Notes: generated from the sequence alone by a model not told the origin. A DNA stretch of 64,000 bases from Symbiodinium natans (GCA_905221605.1 CAJNDS010002361.1:173364-237363), one strand, 5' to 3'. Positions 12,050-23,869 are shown, counted from the first letter of the stretch. Numbers and translations: made by a program.

Positions 12050-13720
12050 GAGCACATTTAGCAGCAAAAGCCCTGACTCCTGCCTTTGAGAGTTTAACTA
12101 ACCAGCGTGCTCGAAAGTACATATCTGCTTGGTGCCACGTACTTTGCGGTTGACGATCTGTTATGATGCGGAGGAAGAGTTGCTTGTTCTCCGGTCTTGT
12201 GTGACCTGGATATTGTGCGAAAGGAGCGCTGCCTTGGTGACGCGCCACTGCATGTTTCTAGCTGAAGCAGGTAAACCAAAAAACATGTCAACTGTTCTGC
12301 CCCGAAGATACTGGTACTCTAAAGAAGAGCCAGAGCAGTAGCCAAAAGTTGACATGTAGCTATATCCAAGACTGCAAGCAGCGAGCAGCAGTCCATCCTT
12401 GACCAGCCCATGGTCAACCCATGCAGAATGGAAGAATGTCTCGCCGACACCGCAGCTCCACAAGTCCTCCGCCGGGACTCAGCTGGGTGGAGCGAGAAGC
12501 GAAGTACTTGCAGAGTGCACCATTGAAGAAGTGCTGCAGACACAGACGCCAAGATGTCCACTTGGCACTGGCCCAGGCCTCCGAATGACGATGGTTTGGC
12601 GGCCGTGGCTGTTTCGGGGTGCGACCGAAAGCACATACTTGTAGAAGCACAAAACCACCTAAAGACCTAAGCAGGCAGCAGTGATGATCTGATGTGGCAG
12701 CGGGTGCAGCACGTGTATTGTAGCAATGGTCGCGGTACCAGGTGCACGTGTGGATCTGCACATCAATTGGAAGAGGAGCCGGTGACCCAGTGCGATGAAA
12801 GCTCATGGTACCATATCTCGCTTCATTGGGGAGACTCCGAAGTGCAGGCGCCAGCGCTTGGCTGCACAATGTTGGACGCTTGTGGCAGTGAGAAACCGTG
12901 CCTACTTTGAGTTGCCCTGTGGCTGGAATCTATATTCAGGTCACAGCCTCGCGCTTCGCGCAGACTCTGTGGCAGCCAGAGAAGAGGAGATGAGCCAGTG
13001 CTTGGAAGGCTGCCTACTAGAGCGCATGACCTCACATGGAGACGGTTTTACAACTCATGGCCCGTTTAGGTAACTTTTCATCGGATTCCTTATACTTGCA
13101 ATCTTAGAAAAAAGGACCTCGAAAGGGAATTTATTTCAGAACGAGCCCTCCGTGTCCGCTTTTGCTGCTGGCTTGTGTGGAAGGCCTTCTTCAGGAGATT
13201 TCAGGAGGTAAACCTCATTGTGTCGCGAGTCAGCAACACAATGCAACCTGCACAGGGCTGCACAGGCGGCAGCACAAAGAAGCGAAACCCTTCCCAGGCC
13301 CATCCCAGCCCTCCACGTATGAGAAGTACATAGCCATACGCATGCTGTACTGAAACTGCCTATCCGAACCAACATAAGCTGAAAGCAGCATGTTGCGATA
13401 TGTTACGTTGTTCTGCGGAGGCTTGGATTGTGACCTGGAGCGTATGCAGATTGCAGAAGAGGAGCTTCGATGGCCTGGGCCTGGGTGAGAGAGTCTGATC
13501 TGGTGTTGAGTAGAGTGAGATTAGGGTCCAAACGTAGGGACTTGGTTGTTGCAAGTTGCACGGGGTACCAATGTTCATTGATGTTAGTTGTTGTAGCATT
13601 GCACTAGCCTTGTCCTCACTCGCGGGGAGGTCCAGAGATGATGTGGAGGCTCAGCCCAGCTCGGCTGCTTTTGAGATCTTTTGAGGCCGCGCTGGTCCAC
13701 GGGGTCTCATTTCATTGCCC
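12050..13720. other. no confident gene; weak exon-like fragments
   Basis: Overlapping frames on both strands around 12400-13070 look moderately protein-like (for example LMWQRVQHVYCSNGRGT near 12690), but none shows a known domain or a clean exon pair. It may contain 5' exons of the coiled-coil gene that follows. Confidence 0.35.
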
Positions 13721-13726
13721 CCGCAG

Positions 13727-15508
13727 GCGGCATGTGCAGAGGCCGAGGAAATGCTGCAAGCTGCTGCGGGCAAAGAGAAGGCAAGAAACTGCATCGTTGC
13801 CGTTGCTGTGAGGTCTGTTCTTTTTTTAGACTTTTGTTTTTTTTTCCTGGTCGCTGTCTTTGTTCCAGCATGTTGCAACTTCTCGCAAGGCCCTTGGATG
13901 TGCCCAGGCACGTCGTCAAGCAAATCGGGCTGAACATGAGTGCTGAATGTGGTGGCAGCTCTGCTGACAGGACCAGCTGGCCCAGCAGACGGCTAAAATC
14001 AAGGACTTGGAGATGGAGGCTGCGCAAAAACTGCAAGCCATCGCAGAGTGATTCCAGCCTAGCTGCCTTAGCTGCCTAGCTGGAGGTGGAGGGAAAGGAG
14101 CGCGAACTGGCACAGGATGAGTCGGATTTGTTTGAGGCCTTGGAAGTGCTTGATGTGCCAATTGATGTGCCCCCATGTGCCCCCCCCATTTTCCGTTGTT
14201 GTCTAACGCGACGGAAGTTTCGGGTTCACGCATGTTCACGCCGCAGAGGCAAGAAACCGGGTTGACGACGAAGTTGGGCGAATGCGAAGCCAGTTCGACC
14301 AGATCGAGCAGGAGGCAACGTCTGGGCTGCTTTGAACTTTTGAACACACACGTGACATGATGAATGGGTTGAATGGGTTCTGGCAGTGATGGGAACCACA
14401 CAAGGCGCAGCTGCTCCACCTCGAGTTCGAGGATGCCACAGCTGAATTGTCCCACTTGCGACAACACATCGTACCCGGCGTACCATGGGGCCTTCCCCGC
14501 GACGCTGCACTGAGGAGGCTGTCCAGCAGCTTGATGAGGCCAGCGTTCGGGTTTTTTTGTGCAGTGACGCTTTTCTTGCTTGCCGTCAGCACTCACCACA
14601 GGTCGAACGCGAGGAGTGGGCGTTGGACGCAGACAAACGCCTTCTGGAGGAGATTGAGGCCCAGGTTGGGACATGGCATGGCATGGCATGGAGAACCATT
14701 GCAGTTTCGGAGCACAGCGTGCTCTTGCCAGATGGTCGATGATGACATTCATCAAAGGCAGCATGCCTTCTTGCAGGTTGAGCCAGTGCGGCGTCGCCTG
14801 GTTGAGCGGGAACGGCGACTGCATTACGACGAGGAGGAGCTAAAGGCCCAAGAGGCAGAAGATGGCGGAAGTATGCAATTGCGTGAGTGACTGCAGCAAG
14901 TAGCCGACTTCAGATCCCAGGTTGCACTGCGCTAGAGAGCTTCCCCGTTGATTTGTTTTATCACTCTTCCTCTTCCGCTCGATTCTCTCTCGCTTTCTCT
15001 CTCTCTCTCTCTCTCTCTCCCCCGCTCCCAAACGCAAGCATCTTGCCGCAAGGCGGATTGCGAAGAGAAGGAAGCCCAGCTGTTCCAAGCGTGCCGCGCT
15101 GACTTGTTCTAGTCGAAAGTGCGAGCAGCGCAAGGTACTTCGCAACGCTTCTGGTTTGAGGTATCTAGTTGAATATGCTTAGTGCCTTGCGGCTGTTGCA
15201 AGACACCTTTTGCCAGTCTAACCACTTCAAGCTAGTTTTTCAGTGAATCCCTCGTAGCCAACGGGAGTCCCTAAATTGGAGCTTTTTTGAGTTCTCCACT
15301 CTCTTCTCTCTCTTCCTTCTCTTCCCTCTCTTCCCTCTTTTCCCTCTCTTCCCTCTCTTCCCTCTCTCCCCTCCTCTCCCCTCCTCTCCCCTTCTCTCCC
15401 CTCCTCCCCCCTTCTCTCCCCTCGTCTCCCCTTCTCTGCCTTCTTTCCCTTCTCTCCTCTCTTTCCACTCTTTCCCCGTTCCCCTCTCTCCCCCTCTCCG
15501 CTCTCTCG

Positions 15509-15553
<45 letters not shown>

Positions 15554-16290
15554 TGCTTGCTGCACACCAAAACAGTAGCTGAAATCTGGATGAGACGCCG
15601 GGAAATGGTGCTCCTCGATGCAGAGCGCTTGCGTTTTGGAGGACTGTCATGCAGCAAACTTCACGATGAATTTCACAAAGACCTTGTAGGACTGTAGGAA
15701 TCCTATCATGTCCTATTGGAAACCCAGAAAGCACGATTGTGGGCAGGATTCCCATATGTTGCACACTGACATTTGAAGTCATACACGCTCTCTCTTTTTA
15801 TTGTTTTTTGCTGCCGCCCCTTCTAGAATTGTTTGGTCTGATAGCTCACTCTGCATTCGTGCAAAAACCTTGAATCTCAGACGGCCCTGAACTCCCTAAA
15901 CACGACGCATTACCACAGATAGTAGCTGACAGCAGGCATGTTTGCAAACTGCCAGAAGCAAGGTTGTCTAGATAAATTGTACTGGGTAACATGTGACCTC
16001 ATCTTGTCAGAAAGGCGAAAGGGTCTCGGGTCGGTAGAAAAAGGGTGCACATCCTTCACATTGAATCTCTGGGCGCCACGTCACACGATGAATGAGCGCA
16101 ATGACAGGTACTACCAAGCCCAACAAGCTGTTTCAGCGATCCGCCAACGTCGGAACCTTAACTTCGTAATCGCGATGTGACTGAAATGTCTGAAATGTGT
16201 CCCGACACCACATGATTTTCGCCTGTACGAGGTCAGCAGGACTTGGAAAGAAAGGTAGAAGAAAGCTGCCAGCAACAGCAGGATGCTTAG
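13727..16290 (+). CDS. coiled-coil protein in many short exons, unidentified
   Basis: Successive AG-flanked exons encode charged heptad-type helix. They include AEAEEMLQAAAGKEK (13727-13780), ALGCAQARRQANRAEHE (13890-13940), DQLAQQTAKIKDLEMEAAQK (13971-14048), LEVEGKERELAQDESDLFEA (from 14080) and RNRVDDEVGRMRSQFDQIEQ (from about 14250). Later ones are LLHLEFEDATAELSHLR (about 14410), QVEREEWALDADKRLLEEIE (about 14600), RRRLVERERRLHYDEEELKA (about 14790), KADCEEKEAQLFQACRADL (about 15050), MRRREMVLLDAERLRF (about 15590) and QDLERKVEESCQQQQ (about 16230). The first intron begins with GC (13781). Repeated Glu/Gln/Arg/Leu helix suggests a long structural or cytoskeletal coiled coil, but no family-specific motif was found. 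Start and end are unknown; the gene may continue to about 17450. Confidence 0.6.
14990..15020. repeat. (CT)n microsatellite in a coiled-coil gene intron
   Basis: A run of CT units sits between two coiled-coil exons. It is of the same type as the larger tract 280 bases downstream. Confidence 0.85.
15299..15554. repeat. ~250-base pyrimidine-only tract
   Basis: Almost unbroken C/T on the + strand. It is built first from CTTCCCTCT-type units, then CCCCTCCTCT units, then a pure CT run ending near 15554. It lies in an intron between the exons near 15050 and 15590 of the coiled-coil gene. Mirror-symmetric polypyrimidine of this length can adopt triplex structures. Arg/Glu and Ser/Leu frames across it are artefacts. 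Confidence 0.93.
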
Positions 16291-16649
16291 AATACTCAGT
16301 CTCGGTGGCCCATGGTGGCATGGTGGTTTCATGGGTTCCTTGATGCTGATGGAGAAGTCTTTTGCAGATTGTGCAGCTGAAGCGGTACTTGGAAGTCCAA
16401 GGCAGCGGCTTCTTCTGCAGTTTCAGGAGCTGGGTGACAGTGACGGAGGTAGCATCTTGCCGGGTCGAATGTGTAGAATTGTGTTTGCTGTCGTTGCCGT
16501 TCTTTGGAGCTCGGTAAAATGGCTCACTTTTCCGAACAGAAACATCAGAAGCAGAGCTGGCAGCTTAGGCCCAGGCCGAGGCAGTCTTGGATAACTTCTA
16601 CAGACAGCGAAATATGAAAGCTGGGTGACCTGCCTCGGACGGACGCGCA

Positions 16650-16790
16650 AAGCTTCGATTCAAGCACGGCGCGATTCAAGCACCCGCGATTCGAGCATCG
16701 CACCGGTTCAAGCACGTGCGATTCAAGCATTGCCGCTTTTGTGCTCGCCGATTTTACGCGCGCGCGCACGATTCAAGCACGATTCCCGAT
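16650..16790. repeat. irregular GATTCAAGCA repeat
   Basis: The decamer cgattcaagca or close variants occurs six times, at about 16656, 16672, 16687, 16705, 16719 and 16769, spaced 14 to 50 bases apart and joined by CG-rich linkers. A CGCGCG run lies at 16756-16767. Three copies of the related ttcaagcattg also occur near 6931-6962, inside PRP19. Confidence 0.75.
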
Positions 16791-16859
16791 TTCGGCTTTC
16801 CTACCATCCTTCCGACACACCGGCGATTTGGACCCCCTGTATACCAGCCCAGCTGGCTT

Positions 16860-16940
16860 TACAGGTTAAAGGGCTGAGAGTGTTTTCAGGGTTTTGAGGC
16901 CTGAGGTTCGGGCCAAGGGCTTTAAGGTTTAGGGCGTGGA
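16860..16940. repeat. degenerate TTTAGGG-like tract
   Basis: Repeated gggttt/ggtttagggc-type words (tttcagggttttgaggcc, ggctttaaggtttagggcg) resemble decayed TTTAGGG repeats. Similar stretches recur across the window. Confidence 0.5.
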
Positions 16941-17089
16941 GTTTTGCACGCTACGCAAGTGTTGCAAGCTGGCTTCTGCAATGCCTAGTGCAGGCCGCTT
17001 GGAGGCCGTGCCGCAAAGTGACGGCACAACCCCTGCGGAGGATGTGCTGATGTTTTTTTTGGCGCTGATGTTCTGCTCCAAACCCCAAT

Positions 17090-17450
17090 CTCATCTGCAG
17101 GAGATTCGACAAAGACTCGGACAGCAAAGTGTTGACATGGACTGGGTTCTTGGCCTCAGCGTCAATTCGTTATTAAAGACGCTTGAATGATACCCTGCAT
17201 GAGCCACATCTGCTGCAATCCCGATCCAGTTCCGATGCATCTGTGCAGCGTGCAGGCCCATTCCCTTCGACAGCAGCAGCTTGGGCCTCAGTCACGCGAC
17301 TTTAAGGCTGACGCAGTTGAAGCTTGCAACGACAGAGGTGGTTAAGAGCCCAAGGACATATTTGCAGCAGATGGAGGTTGAGCTTCTTCAACTCAAGGCG
17401 CCGCAGAATCCCAGACTCAGAAGTCTCCGAGCGCCACCAGATGCAATCTT
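17090..17450 (+). CDS. possible further coiled-coil exons
   Basis: After the acceptor ctgcag near 17099, a frame reads EIRQRLGQQSVDMDW. Near 17365 another reads LQQMEVELLQLKAPQN. Composition matches the coiled-coil gene upstream and it may be the same gene. Boundaries and phase were not resolved. Confidence 0.35.
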
Positions 17451-17459
17451 GTTTCGTCG

Positions 17460-19140
17460 TTGGGTGTGTACACGTGTGCACTTTTGTACACTTGTGCACA
17501 TGCTATCGGATCTCCAATCGGACAGGGTGGGTCGCAGAAGCGCCAGACTGGTATCGAAGAGACCGGACAAAATTGCTTTGCTGGCAGGAGTTGGCGGCGT
17601 CTTGCCATGCATGCTATGACAGTGTTGATCTGATTGCGGTCTTGTCAGTCTGGCACTTCAGAATGGTTGGTGCTCGAGCCATCTGCAGAACTGCGGATCA
17701 GATCAGACAAGCCATGGTATGCTGGCAACTGTTGGAAGCTTGTGGCGTTGAAATGTTGTGATGGGTTGTGATCTGTCCTGCCATCTTGCATGCAATTGCA
17801 CACAGAATGAGTCAACAAAGCCTTTGTTGCGCAAGACACCCAAATGTAACGAACAGTCAGAAAGAGCACACTGGTCAGGTTAGAGTCTATATATTTCTAC
17901 GCCAATGGAAGAAAAGTACATGGGTCATGCCAGCGTCCTCTTCGGCAGTGAACTTTTTGGACAGTGTGCCTGGGTGGAGTCAAGAAGACGCCGTACATTG
18001 ACATGCGCGGCGACACTGTCCTGTGTGACTAAGGAGCGTGGTCTGCTCGGCCGAGAGCTCTCTGCTAGACAGGCTGGGTTCATGCCGCGCAAAGGCTTCA
18101 TGACCTCCTGAAAGAGGGGTGACTGCAGGGAGGGATGGGGTATTGGAGGCTTTGGAACAAGAGCGTGGTGCTTTGGCTACATGGCCTCATGGCGTTGTGG
18201 GCAGCCCAAGGCTCCAAGAGTGCTCCCCAAGAACCCAACTTCAAACTTCAGGAACACAGATGAATAGGGGAACATGAGAAATCATGAGAACAACAAGTTG
18301 GAGACACGGCTTTTTGGACAAGAATGGTTTCATGATGGGCGCCTTCAGGTCCAAGCAACTTTGTAATATTAAGCGCTGTGCAAAAAAATCTGGCATGCCA
18401 GTGCCAGACTCTGACACACGAGCTTGAGTGTGTAGAGACGTTTAGAGCTTGTATGGCCAGAGCGTTTATTCGCTGCGTTGGAGCCTTTGCTCATCCGCTT
18501 GGACTGCCCTGGCTCTAGGAGAGAACTGCTTGGCGAGCAAACCTGTGCTGCGTGGCCGCGCGCTTTGTCTTCTTGCTGGCGCACGGCCTGGTCGTCATCT
18601 CTGTCTCTGCCCGCTGCTCACTGTCCGAGCTTGGCAGACCACGTTAAGCCATCATGCTGTGCCTATAGGCTTCTTGGGAGCAGATCGAGACTGGCAATGT
18701 CAGGCGCTCAGGAGGATTCTCTCAGTTTCTTGCGGCATGCCGAAGGTGCCAACCAAGTCGCACCCTCCAGAGACAGCCCGCAAAAAAAGCTGCCACCCAG
18801 GTCGACTGGCGGCTGATCTTTCTTCCTGCATGGATCGGACATTCGCTTTGCATCTTGGACCTTGAAAAACACAGACGGTAAAGTGCCTCGATGTCAGGGC
18901 CTCTCAGCCTCTCAGGCGTTGTTCTGCTGGTGGCTGCCTGGTGTGCGTCATGCCCGTGCGCCGTGCTCCCAACAGGGCTTGCAACAATCGTTGTTTCGAA
19001 GTGTTTACAGTTTAAAGTCTGCTCCTGGCACGCCCCTGAAAGGTACATCAAGCTTTGTTTGTCAGAGCGGACGCCTTGTGTGAACAGCGGTCCCAGCATC
19101 ATCACGGATGTGCCCAGGGTCTCGAAGGAATGAGTGTAGA
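17460..19140. other. no confident gene
   Basis: Frames of 70 to 138 codons occur on both strands (for example + 18449-18865) but show no domain, membrane pattern or consistent exon logic. One short + strand stretch near 17905-17990 (VLFGSELFGQCAWVESR) could be an isolated exon. Confidence 0.35.
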
Positions 19141-19225
19141 TGCACCGATATCGCAACCGGGAAGTTGAGCAAGAAGGATACAAGAGCAAGGAATTTGCGG
19201 CGAAGCCGGGGTTCTTTCGGAGCAG

Positions 19226-19640
19226 ATGTACGCTAACTTTCTTCGATTGTGTGAGCACCGTGACGTACTGTTGGAGGTGCTTCCAACGATATTTCTTACG
19301 ATCCCCGGCCTGATCTTCATAGCTCTGGATATCGGAGCCGAGTGGCTCAATCCAGAAATGTGTAGAAATCTCTATGAGTCATGTTGTGAGTTGCATCTAC
19401 AGCATCTACCACGGACGGCAACAGCTGTCACGTTAGGTACAATTTCTGCCTGTACCTGGCCTCTGTCCAGCTAGGCCTGCAAGGGAAGTGGTATTGCTTG
19501 CTATACGCCTACGCAAGTGAGGGGGAGCCGAACGTTTTCAAATGTTGTGAACTGCATCAGATGGGTGGTTGGGGTCAGGGCAGCCGCGGTCTGCCGCGAG
19601 CTTCACGGTGCTCTTCAGCACGCTGGGCCTGCCGCCTCCT
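19226..19640 (+). CDS. candidate exons of an unidentified membrane protein
   Basis: A frame from 19226 reads VLLEVLPTIFLTIPGLIFIA then LDIGAEWLNPEMCRNLYESC, a hydrophobic helix followed by a polar, Cys-containing segment. After the acceptor gttag (about 19436), another frame reads FCLYLASVQLGLQGKWYCLL then YAYASEGEPNVFKCCELHQM. Both are exon-like and membrane-leaning. Phase between them, start and stop are not established, and no family is recognised. Confidence 0.4.
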
Positions 19641-19917
19641 CTGAGTGCGTATTGAATTATTGGATTGTGCCCTCTTCTTGCAGATGTGCCGACTCCAGGC
19701 TGGCCGTTTGCCAGGGTGCCCTCTTCAGGGTGCGCCCCATAGTTCTTATGAGCAGATCACTAGCATCTGTAGGACATGTTCCCTTCAGGACAACTCCGCG
19801 CTTTGGCTCTCTTTGGGCAGCTTGGCAGCGGCGTGTTCGTGTGCGCTGTGTGCTCCGTGGGCAGCGCACGAAGGACCCCAATCACAAAGACACGAAGACG
19901 CACATCAACACGACCAC

Positions 19918-20620
19918 AAACACGAAGACACACACACACACACACACACGCAAACAAAAGGAGCAAAGACACAGAGACAGACACGAAGACACACACACAC
20001 ACACACAAGCACGTAAGCAAGCAAGTCAGCAAGCAAGCAAACAACCAACCCAAAAAAAACACAAACAAGCAACTAAGCAAGCAAACAAAAAACCAACAAA
20101 CAAAAACAGAAGCAGAAACAAGAACAAAAGCATAAGCATAAACATGAGCATAACAATAAACATAAACACAAACAGAAGCATAAACAGAAAGAAGCAAAAA
20201 CTAGAAACAACCAAGCACAAACAAAAACAACCAAAAGCAACCACACCAAGCAAGAAAGCAAACAAACAAAAACAAACACAAGCAATCAAGCATACAAGCA
20301 AGCAGACAAGCAAACAAACAAATAAGCAAGCAAGCAATCAAGCAAGCAAACACAAGCAGCGAGCAAACAAACAAAGACACAAACAAAACCACAAACAAAC
20401 AAACGCACAAACAACTACACAACAAACACCCACACACACACACAGGCACACAGACACACGGACACACAGACACACACAGACACACAGGCACACAGGCACA
20501 CGGACACGCAGGCACACGCACACGCGCACGTGCGTGATCATGCGCATATGCGCGCACGCGCACGCGCGCGCGCGCGCGCGCGCGCGCGAGCGAGCGCGTG
20601 CACGCACGCACGCACGCACC

Positions 20621-20659
<39 letters not shown>

Positions 20660-20742
20660 CCACGCAATCCCACCCACACCACACAATCACACACACACAC
20701 CGCACCTCACGCAGCACACACACACCACACACACACACACGC

Positions 20743-20774
<32 letters not shown>

Positions 20775-20927
20775 TGAACAACCAGCCGACCAACCAACCA
20801 ACCAACCATACAAACAAATGAAATAACATCAAACCAATCTAACAAAAATCGCACGCATAAACACACAACCACACGAACAAACGGACGAACGAACCCCAGG
20901 CAACACCCACACACAGAGACACCCACC

Positions 20928-21003
<76 letters not shown>

Positions 21004-21502
21004 TGCACAGAGAATGTCAAGGACACACGGGCGCAGCGACGCAGAGGCACAAAAACACGGAGGCGCCGGAACGCACACGCACGCGGGTGCATCTACAGTC
21101 ACACACACACACACGCACGCACGCACGCACACACACACACACACACACACCCATACACCCATACACACCCACACACACACCCACACGCCCACACACCCAC
21201 ACACCCACACACCCACACACCCACACACCCACACACCCACACACCCGCGCACCCGCGCACCCGCGCACCCGCGCACCCGCGCACCCGCGCACCCGCGCAC
21301 CCGCGCACACGCCCACACGCACACACGCCCACACGCGCACCCGCGCACCCGCGCACACGCCCACACACACACACGCACACACGCACACACGCACACACGC
21401 NNNNNNNNNNNNNNNNNNNNNNNNNNNNNNNNNNNNNNNNNNNNNNNNNNNNNNNNNNNNNNNNNNNNNNNNNNNNNNNNNNNNNNNNNNNNNNNNNNNN
21501 CA

Positions 21503-21542
<40 letters not shown>

Positions 21543-21544
21543 CG
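19918..21544. repeat. 1.6-kb strand-asymmetric A/C-rich repeat block
   Basis: The + strand is nearly free of T for over a kilobase. In order it holds (AC)n with CAAACA, (CAAG)n/(CAAA)n from about 20005 to 20410, (AC)n with GACACACGGACAC, and a (CG)n core at 20560-20590. These are followed by (CGCA)n/(CCCA)n, a 20760 (AC)n, a pure (AC)n at 20932-21000, CCCACACA units, CCCGCGCA units at 21244-21306, the assembly gap, and a (GCAC)n run at 21501-21543. The His/Thr/Cys/Val-rich frames are translations of repeat and are not counted as genes. Confidence 0.95.
21401..21500. other. assembly gap (100 N)
   Basis: Exactly 100 undetermined bases inside the A/C repeat block. The round length indicates a placeholder, so the true repeat length here is unknown. 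Confidence 0.99.
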
Positions 21545-21689
21545 TGCACATAAGGCGCCGGGCTGCTCGCCTCGATGCTGGCTTTTGCCGCGGCCTGCCA
21601 GGGCGACTGCCCTGCTCCTGGCAAGGCAGGAGAGAACTTGCTGTACAGAAGCTCAGTAGGTATTTTTTTTGTGTGCTCTGCAGACAAGC

Positions 21690-21963
21690 CATGGACCCCC
21701 GCCAGGCAGTGGTGATAATGCCCTTCTTGCTCTCTGTGGCCGTGGCCTCGGTCCCGAGAGCCACTCGCGCCTCGCGCCGGGCTCGTGGTGCGTCGTGCAT
21801 CGCGCCGCAGCTCAGGGAAGCCTGCTCGTCGCCGCCGTGTGGAGGCGGGCCCGAGCCGCAGCACGGACACAGGAAGCCATACTCGGCTTGCAGGATCCGC
21901 AGCTATGGCTGCGTTCTGCAGCAAGATGAGCTGGTCTTGCTTCGCATTGAGGCCAGCCTCTAG
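21690..21963 (+). CDS. candidate short ORF with signal-peptide-like start
   Basis: An ATG at 21690 opens 90 codons beginning MDPRQAVVIMPFLLSVAVAS, a typical basic/hydrophobic/small-residue signal pattern. A Cys-, Arg- and Pro-containing body follows, ending at a stop near 21961. A second frame over the same stretch also looks protein-like (ARAAARTQEAILGLQDPQLW), so the true frame is uncertain. The high GC content makes open frames likely by chance. If real, it is a small secreted or plastid-routed protein of unknown role. Confidence 0.3.
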
Positions 21964-22009
21964 GTTCAGATGCCGAACCCATAAATCCCTGATTCTGGAG
22001 CTGTGCCAT

Positions 22010-22620
22010 CAGTTCCTCTGTGGCACCTGGGGAGTTTAAATGGCTTTGGGGTTTCGGGGTTTCAGGGGTTGGGATTCAGGGTTATTGGCTATGTATTGAG
22101 TCGGGGCAGGTCTGGCATGGCAATAAGGGCTTCAGATTTTAGGCTTGGGCTGCAGTCGGGTGCAGGGCGGGGTCGGGGGACTGAGAAAGGGAGGGGCCAG
22201 GCTGGGGGCAGGTGACGCGGGATCAGAGATGCTGGGCATGGACGGGCGTGTATTTGTGTTGTGATGTCAGGTCTTGCTTTTGGTTCTGCTGGCATTGTGC
22301 CTCTCCTCGGTGGTTGCCAAAGCTTGGCAAGCGAGAATTGGTGAGGCCAGTGGGGTTTCAGATTAGTGTTTCGCCAGCATGTACTGAATTGTATTGAATG
22401 TGTTTCGGCCACCCTGGGCGCTGTCCAATGTGTGGGTCGAACTCTTTTTACGGATTGTCCTGGACATCTGTATGCACGTGCTTATGGGAGCACTTTCTGG
22501 ACTGTAAACGGCAACCATGTCTGAAACCTGTTCAACGAGTCCTTGTGCCCCTATGCCTTAGGGAGGAATTGGGATGTTCTCAGAATTCCTGAGAATGTGG
22601 TCTGCTGATTAGTGTGCCCC
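22010..22620. other. no confident gene; TTTAGGG-like words
   Basis: Repeated ggggtttcaggggttgggattcagggtt words at 22038-22085 resemble decayed telomere-type repeat. The rest has short frames on both strands without support. Confidence 0.4.
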
Positions 22621-22700
22621 CCCCCCCCCCCCCCCGCCCCAACAAATGCATCCCCGTCTTTAATGTGGGACGGGGGGGGGGGGGGCAATGGGGGGGGGGT
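22618..22700. repeat. poly-C / poly-G pair
   Basis: A C run (about 22617-22640, one G inside) is followed 35 bases later by G runs (22670-22686 and 22690-22700). The two can pair as a large hairpin. Confidence 0.85.
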
Positions 22701-22718
22701 CTGGCTTTATATGATTTT

Positions 22719-23040
22719 AGCAGGGATGAGTTCACATTGGTTCCTCTGATCTGAAACGGGATGAGCTTATATGAGTTTAAATGGGATCCATATGATTATC
22801 AAAGCGACGAGCTTATATGAATTTAAACAGGGTCCATGTGATTTCGAAAGCGATGAGCTTATATGGATCCATATATGGTTTTAACAGGGATGAGCTTGTA
22901 TGAAATTTGCAGGGATCCATGTGGTTTTAAAAGGGATGAATTATATGATTTTCAAACGGGTTCATATGATTTAAAAGGGATCCACATGATTTTGAAAGGG
23001 ATGGGTTTATATGAATTTTATGGGGATCCATCTATCCCAA
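22719..23040. repeat. degenerate ~22-base tandem repeat, AT-rich
   Basis: About fourteen units of 19 to 26 bases resemble gggatccatatgattttaaa or its variant gggatgagcttatatgaa, often alternating. The block is much more AT-rich than its flanks. Unit length and wording resemble the block at 42711-43180. It is not coding. Confidence 0.8.
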
Positions 23041-23869
23041 CCAAGCCAGCCCGCACAAAAGAACACAATTCCGGGGGACCAAACGTTTTATGTTGTACGG
23101 CATTCGGGCAGCTGCTGGACTATCCCCTTTGAGATTTGATTGCCTGGCCTCGGTACAAGGGCATTTTATAAGGACATCTTTGCTTTGGGGCTGGTCTGGA
23201 GACTTAAGATTTCAGGGCCCGACAACCTCAGGCCTCAAGGTGTCGGGCTTTAAGCCTTTGCTCAGGCTCAGATCTTTGGTCTCTCAGGCTCAGTTCAGAA
23301 GCGAGTTCCAGGCAACAGCTCTATTCAACAGCCTCGCCGAAATTTGTATCGCCCCATTTTTGTCACAATTCCGGGGCACATCCTCAAATAGACCCCGCTG
23401 AATAATTTCGGGTTTTTTCACAATTCCGGGGGACCACACTAATCAGGATACAACATCAGACCTGTCATTCTATGACAGGCAGGACAGCCTTCCCCGGGCA
23501 GCACCCCAGATCGGGTCGGTGCAAGACCACTCGGAACATGCACCTAGCGTCACCAAGCTAAGAAGCGAAGAAACACAAACGGCGATCAGCGCCACAGTCA
23601 CTCCAATACTTATCGAATGGCTTCATGGCTTTGAGTTTGCAGTTTGTGACTCCGCTAGGCATCCTGGACTTGGTAAAAGCCTTTGCCGGTCAATTCGAGA
23701 GGGTCCGTTTATTTGTGATAATTTTTTTTCTCAGGTCTGGATCGCTTGTCCATCTTCTTCGGTCTGGCAAGCCCCTGTTCCTGAGGGCCTCCGGTCCCAT
23801 CGTGGTCTACTAGTCCTCGGGTTCCTGGTCCCTCAGTCCGCCGCCCGTAGCCTCCAGTTTGTTGTTCTT

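Noticed and set aside
11709-12248. Ser/Asn/Leu homopolymer frames
   Set aside because: Trinucleotide repeat read in all frames; no flanking domain.
12414-12869. 151-codon - strand frame
   Set aside because: No family, no splice support, opposite to the strand of nearby genes.
15227-15782. Arg/Glu-rich frames on -
   Set aside because: Translation of the polypurine strand of the CT tract; no independent sign of coding.
19517-20821. 434-codon open frame on +
   Set aside because: Most of it is translated A/C microsatellite (Lys/Asn/Thr/His); repeat purity removes stop codons. Only the first ~100 codons are ordinary sequence.
20839-21924. 361-codon open frame on - with long Cys/Val stretches
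   Set aside because: Runs through the N gap and (GT)n repeat; an artefact of low complexity.
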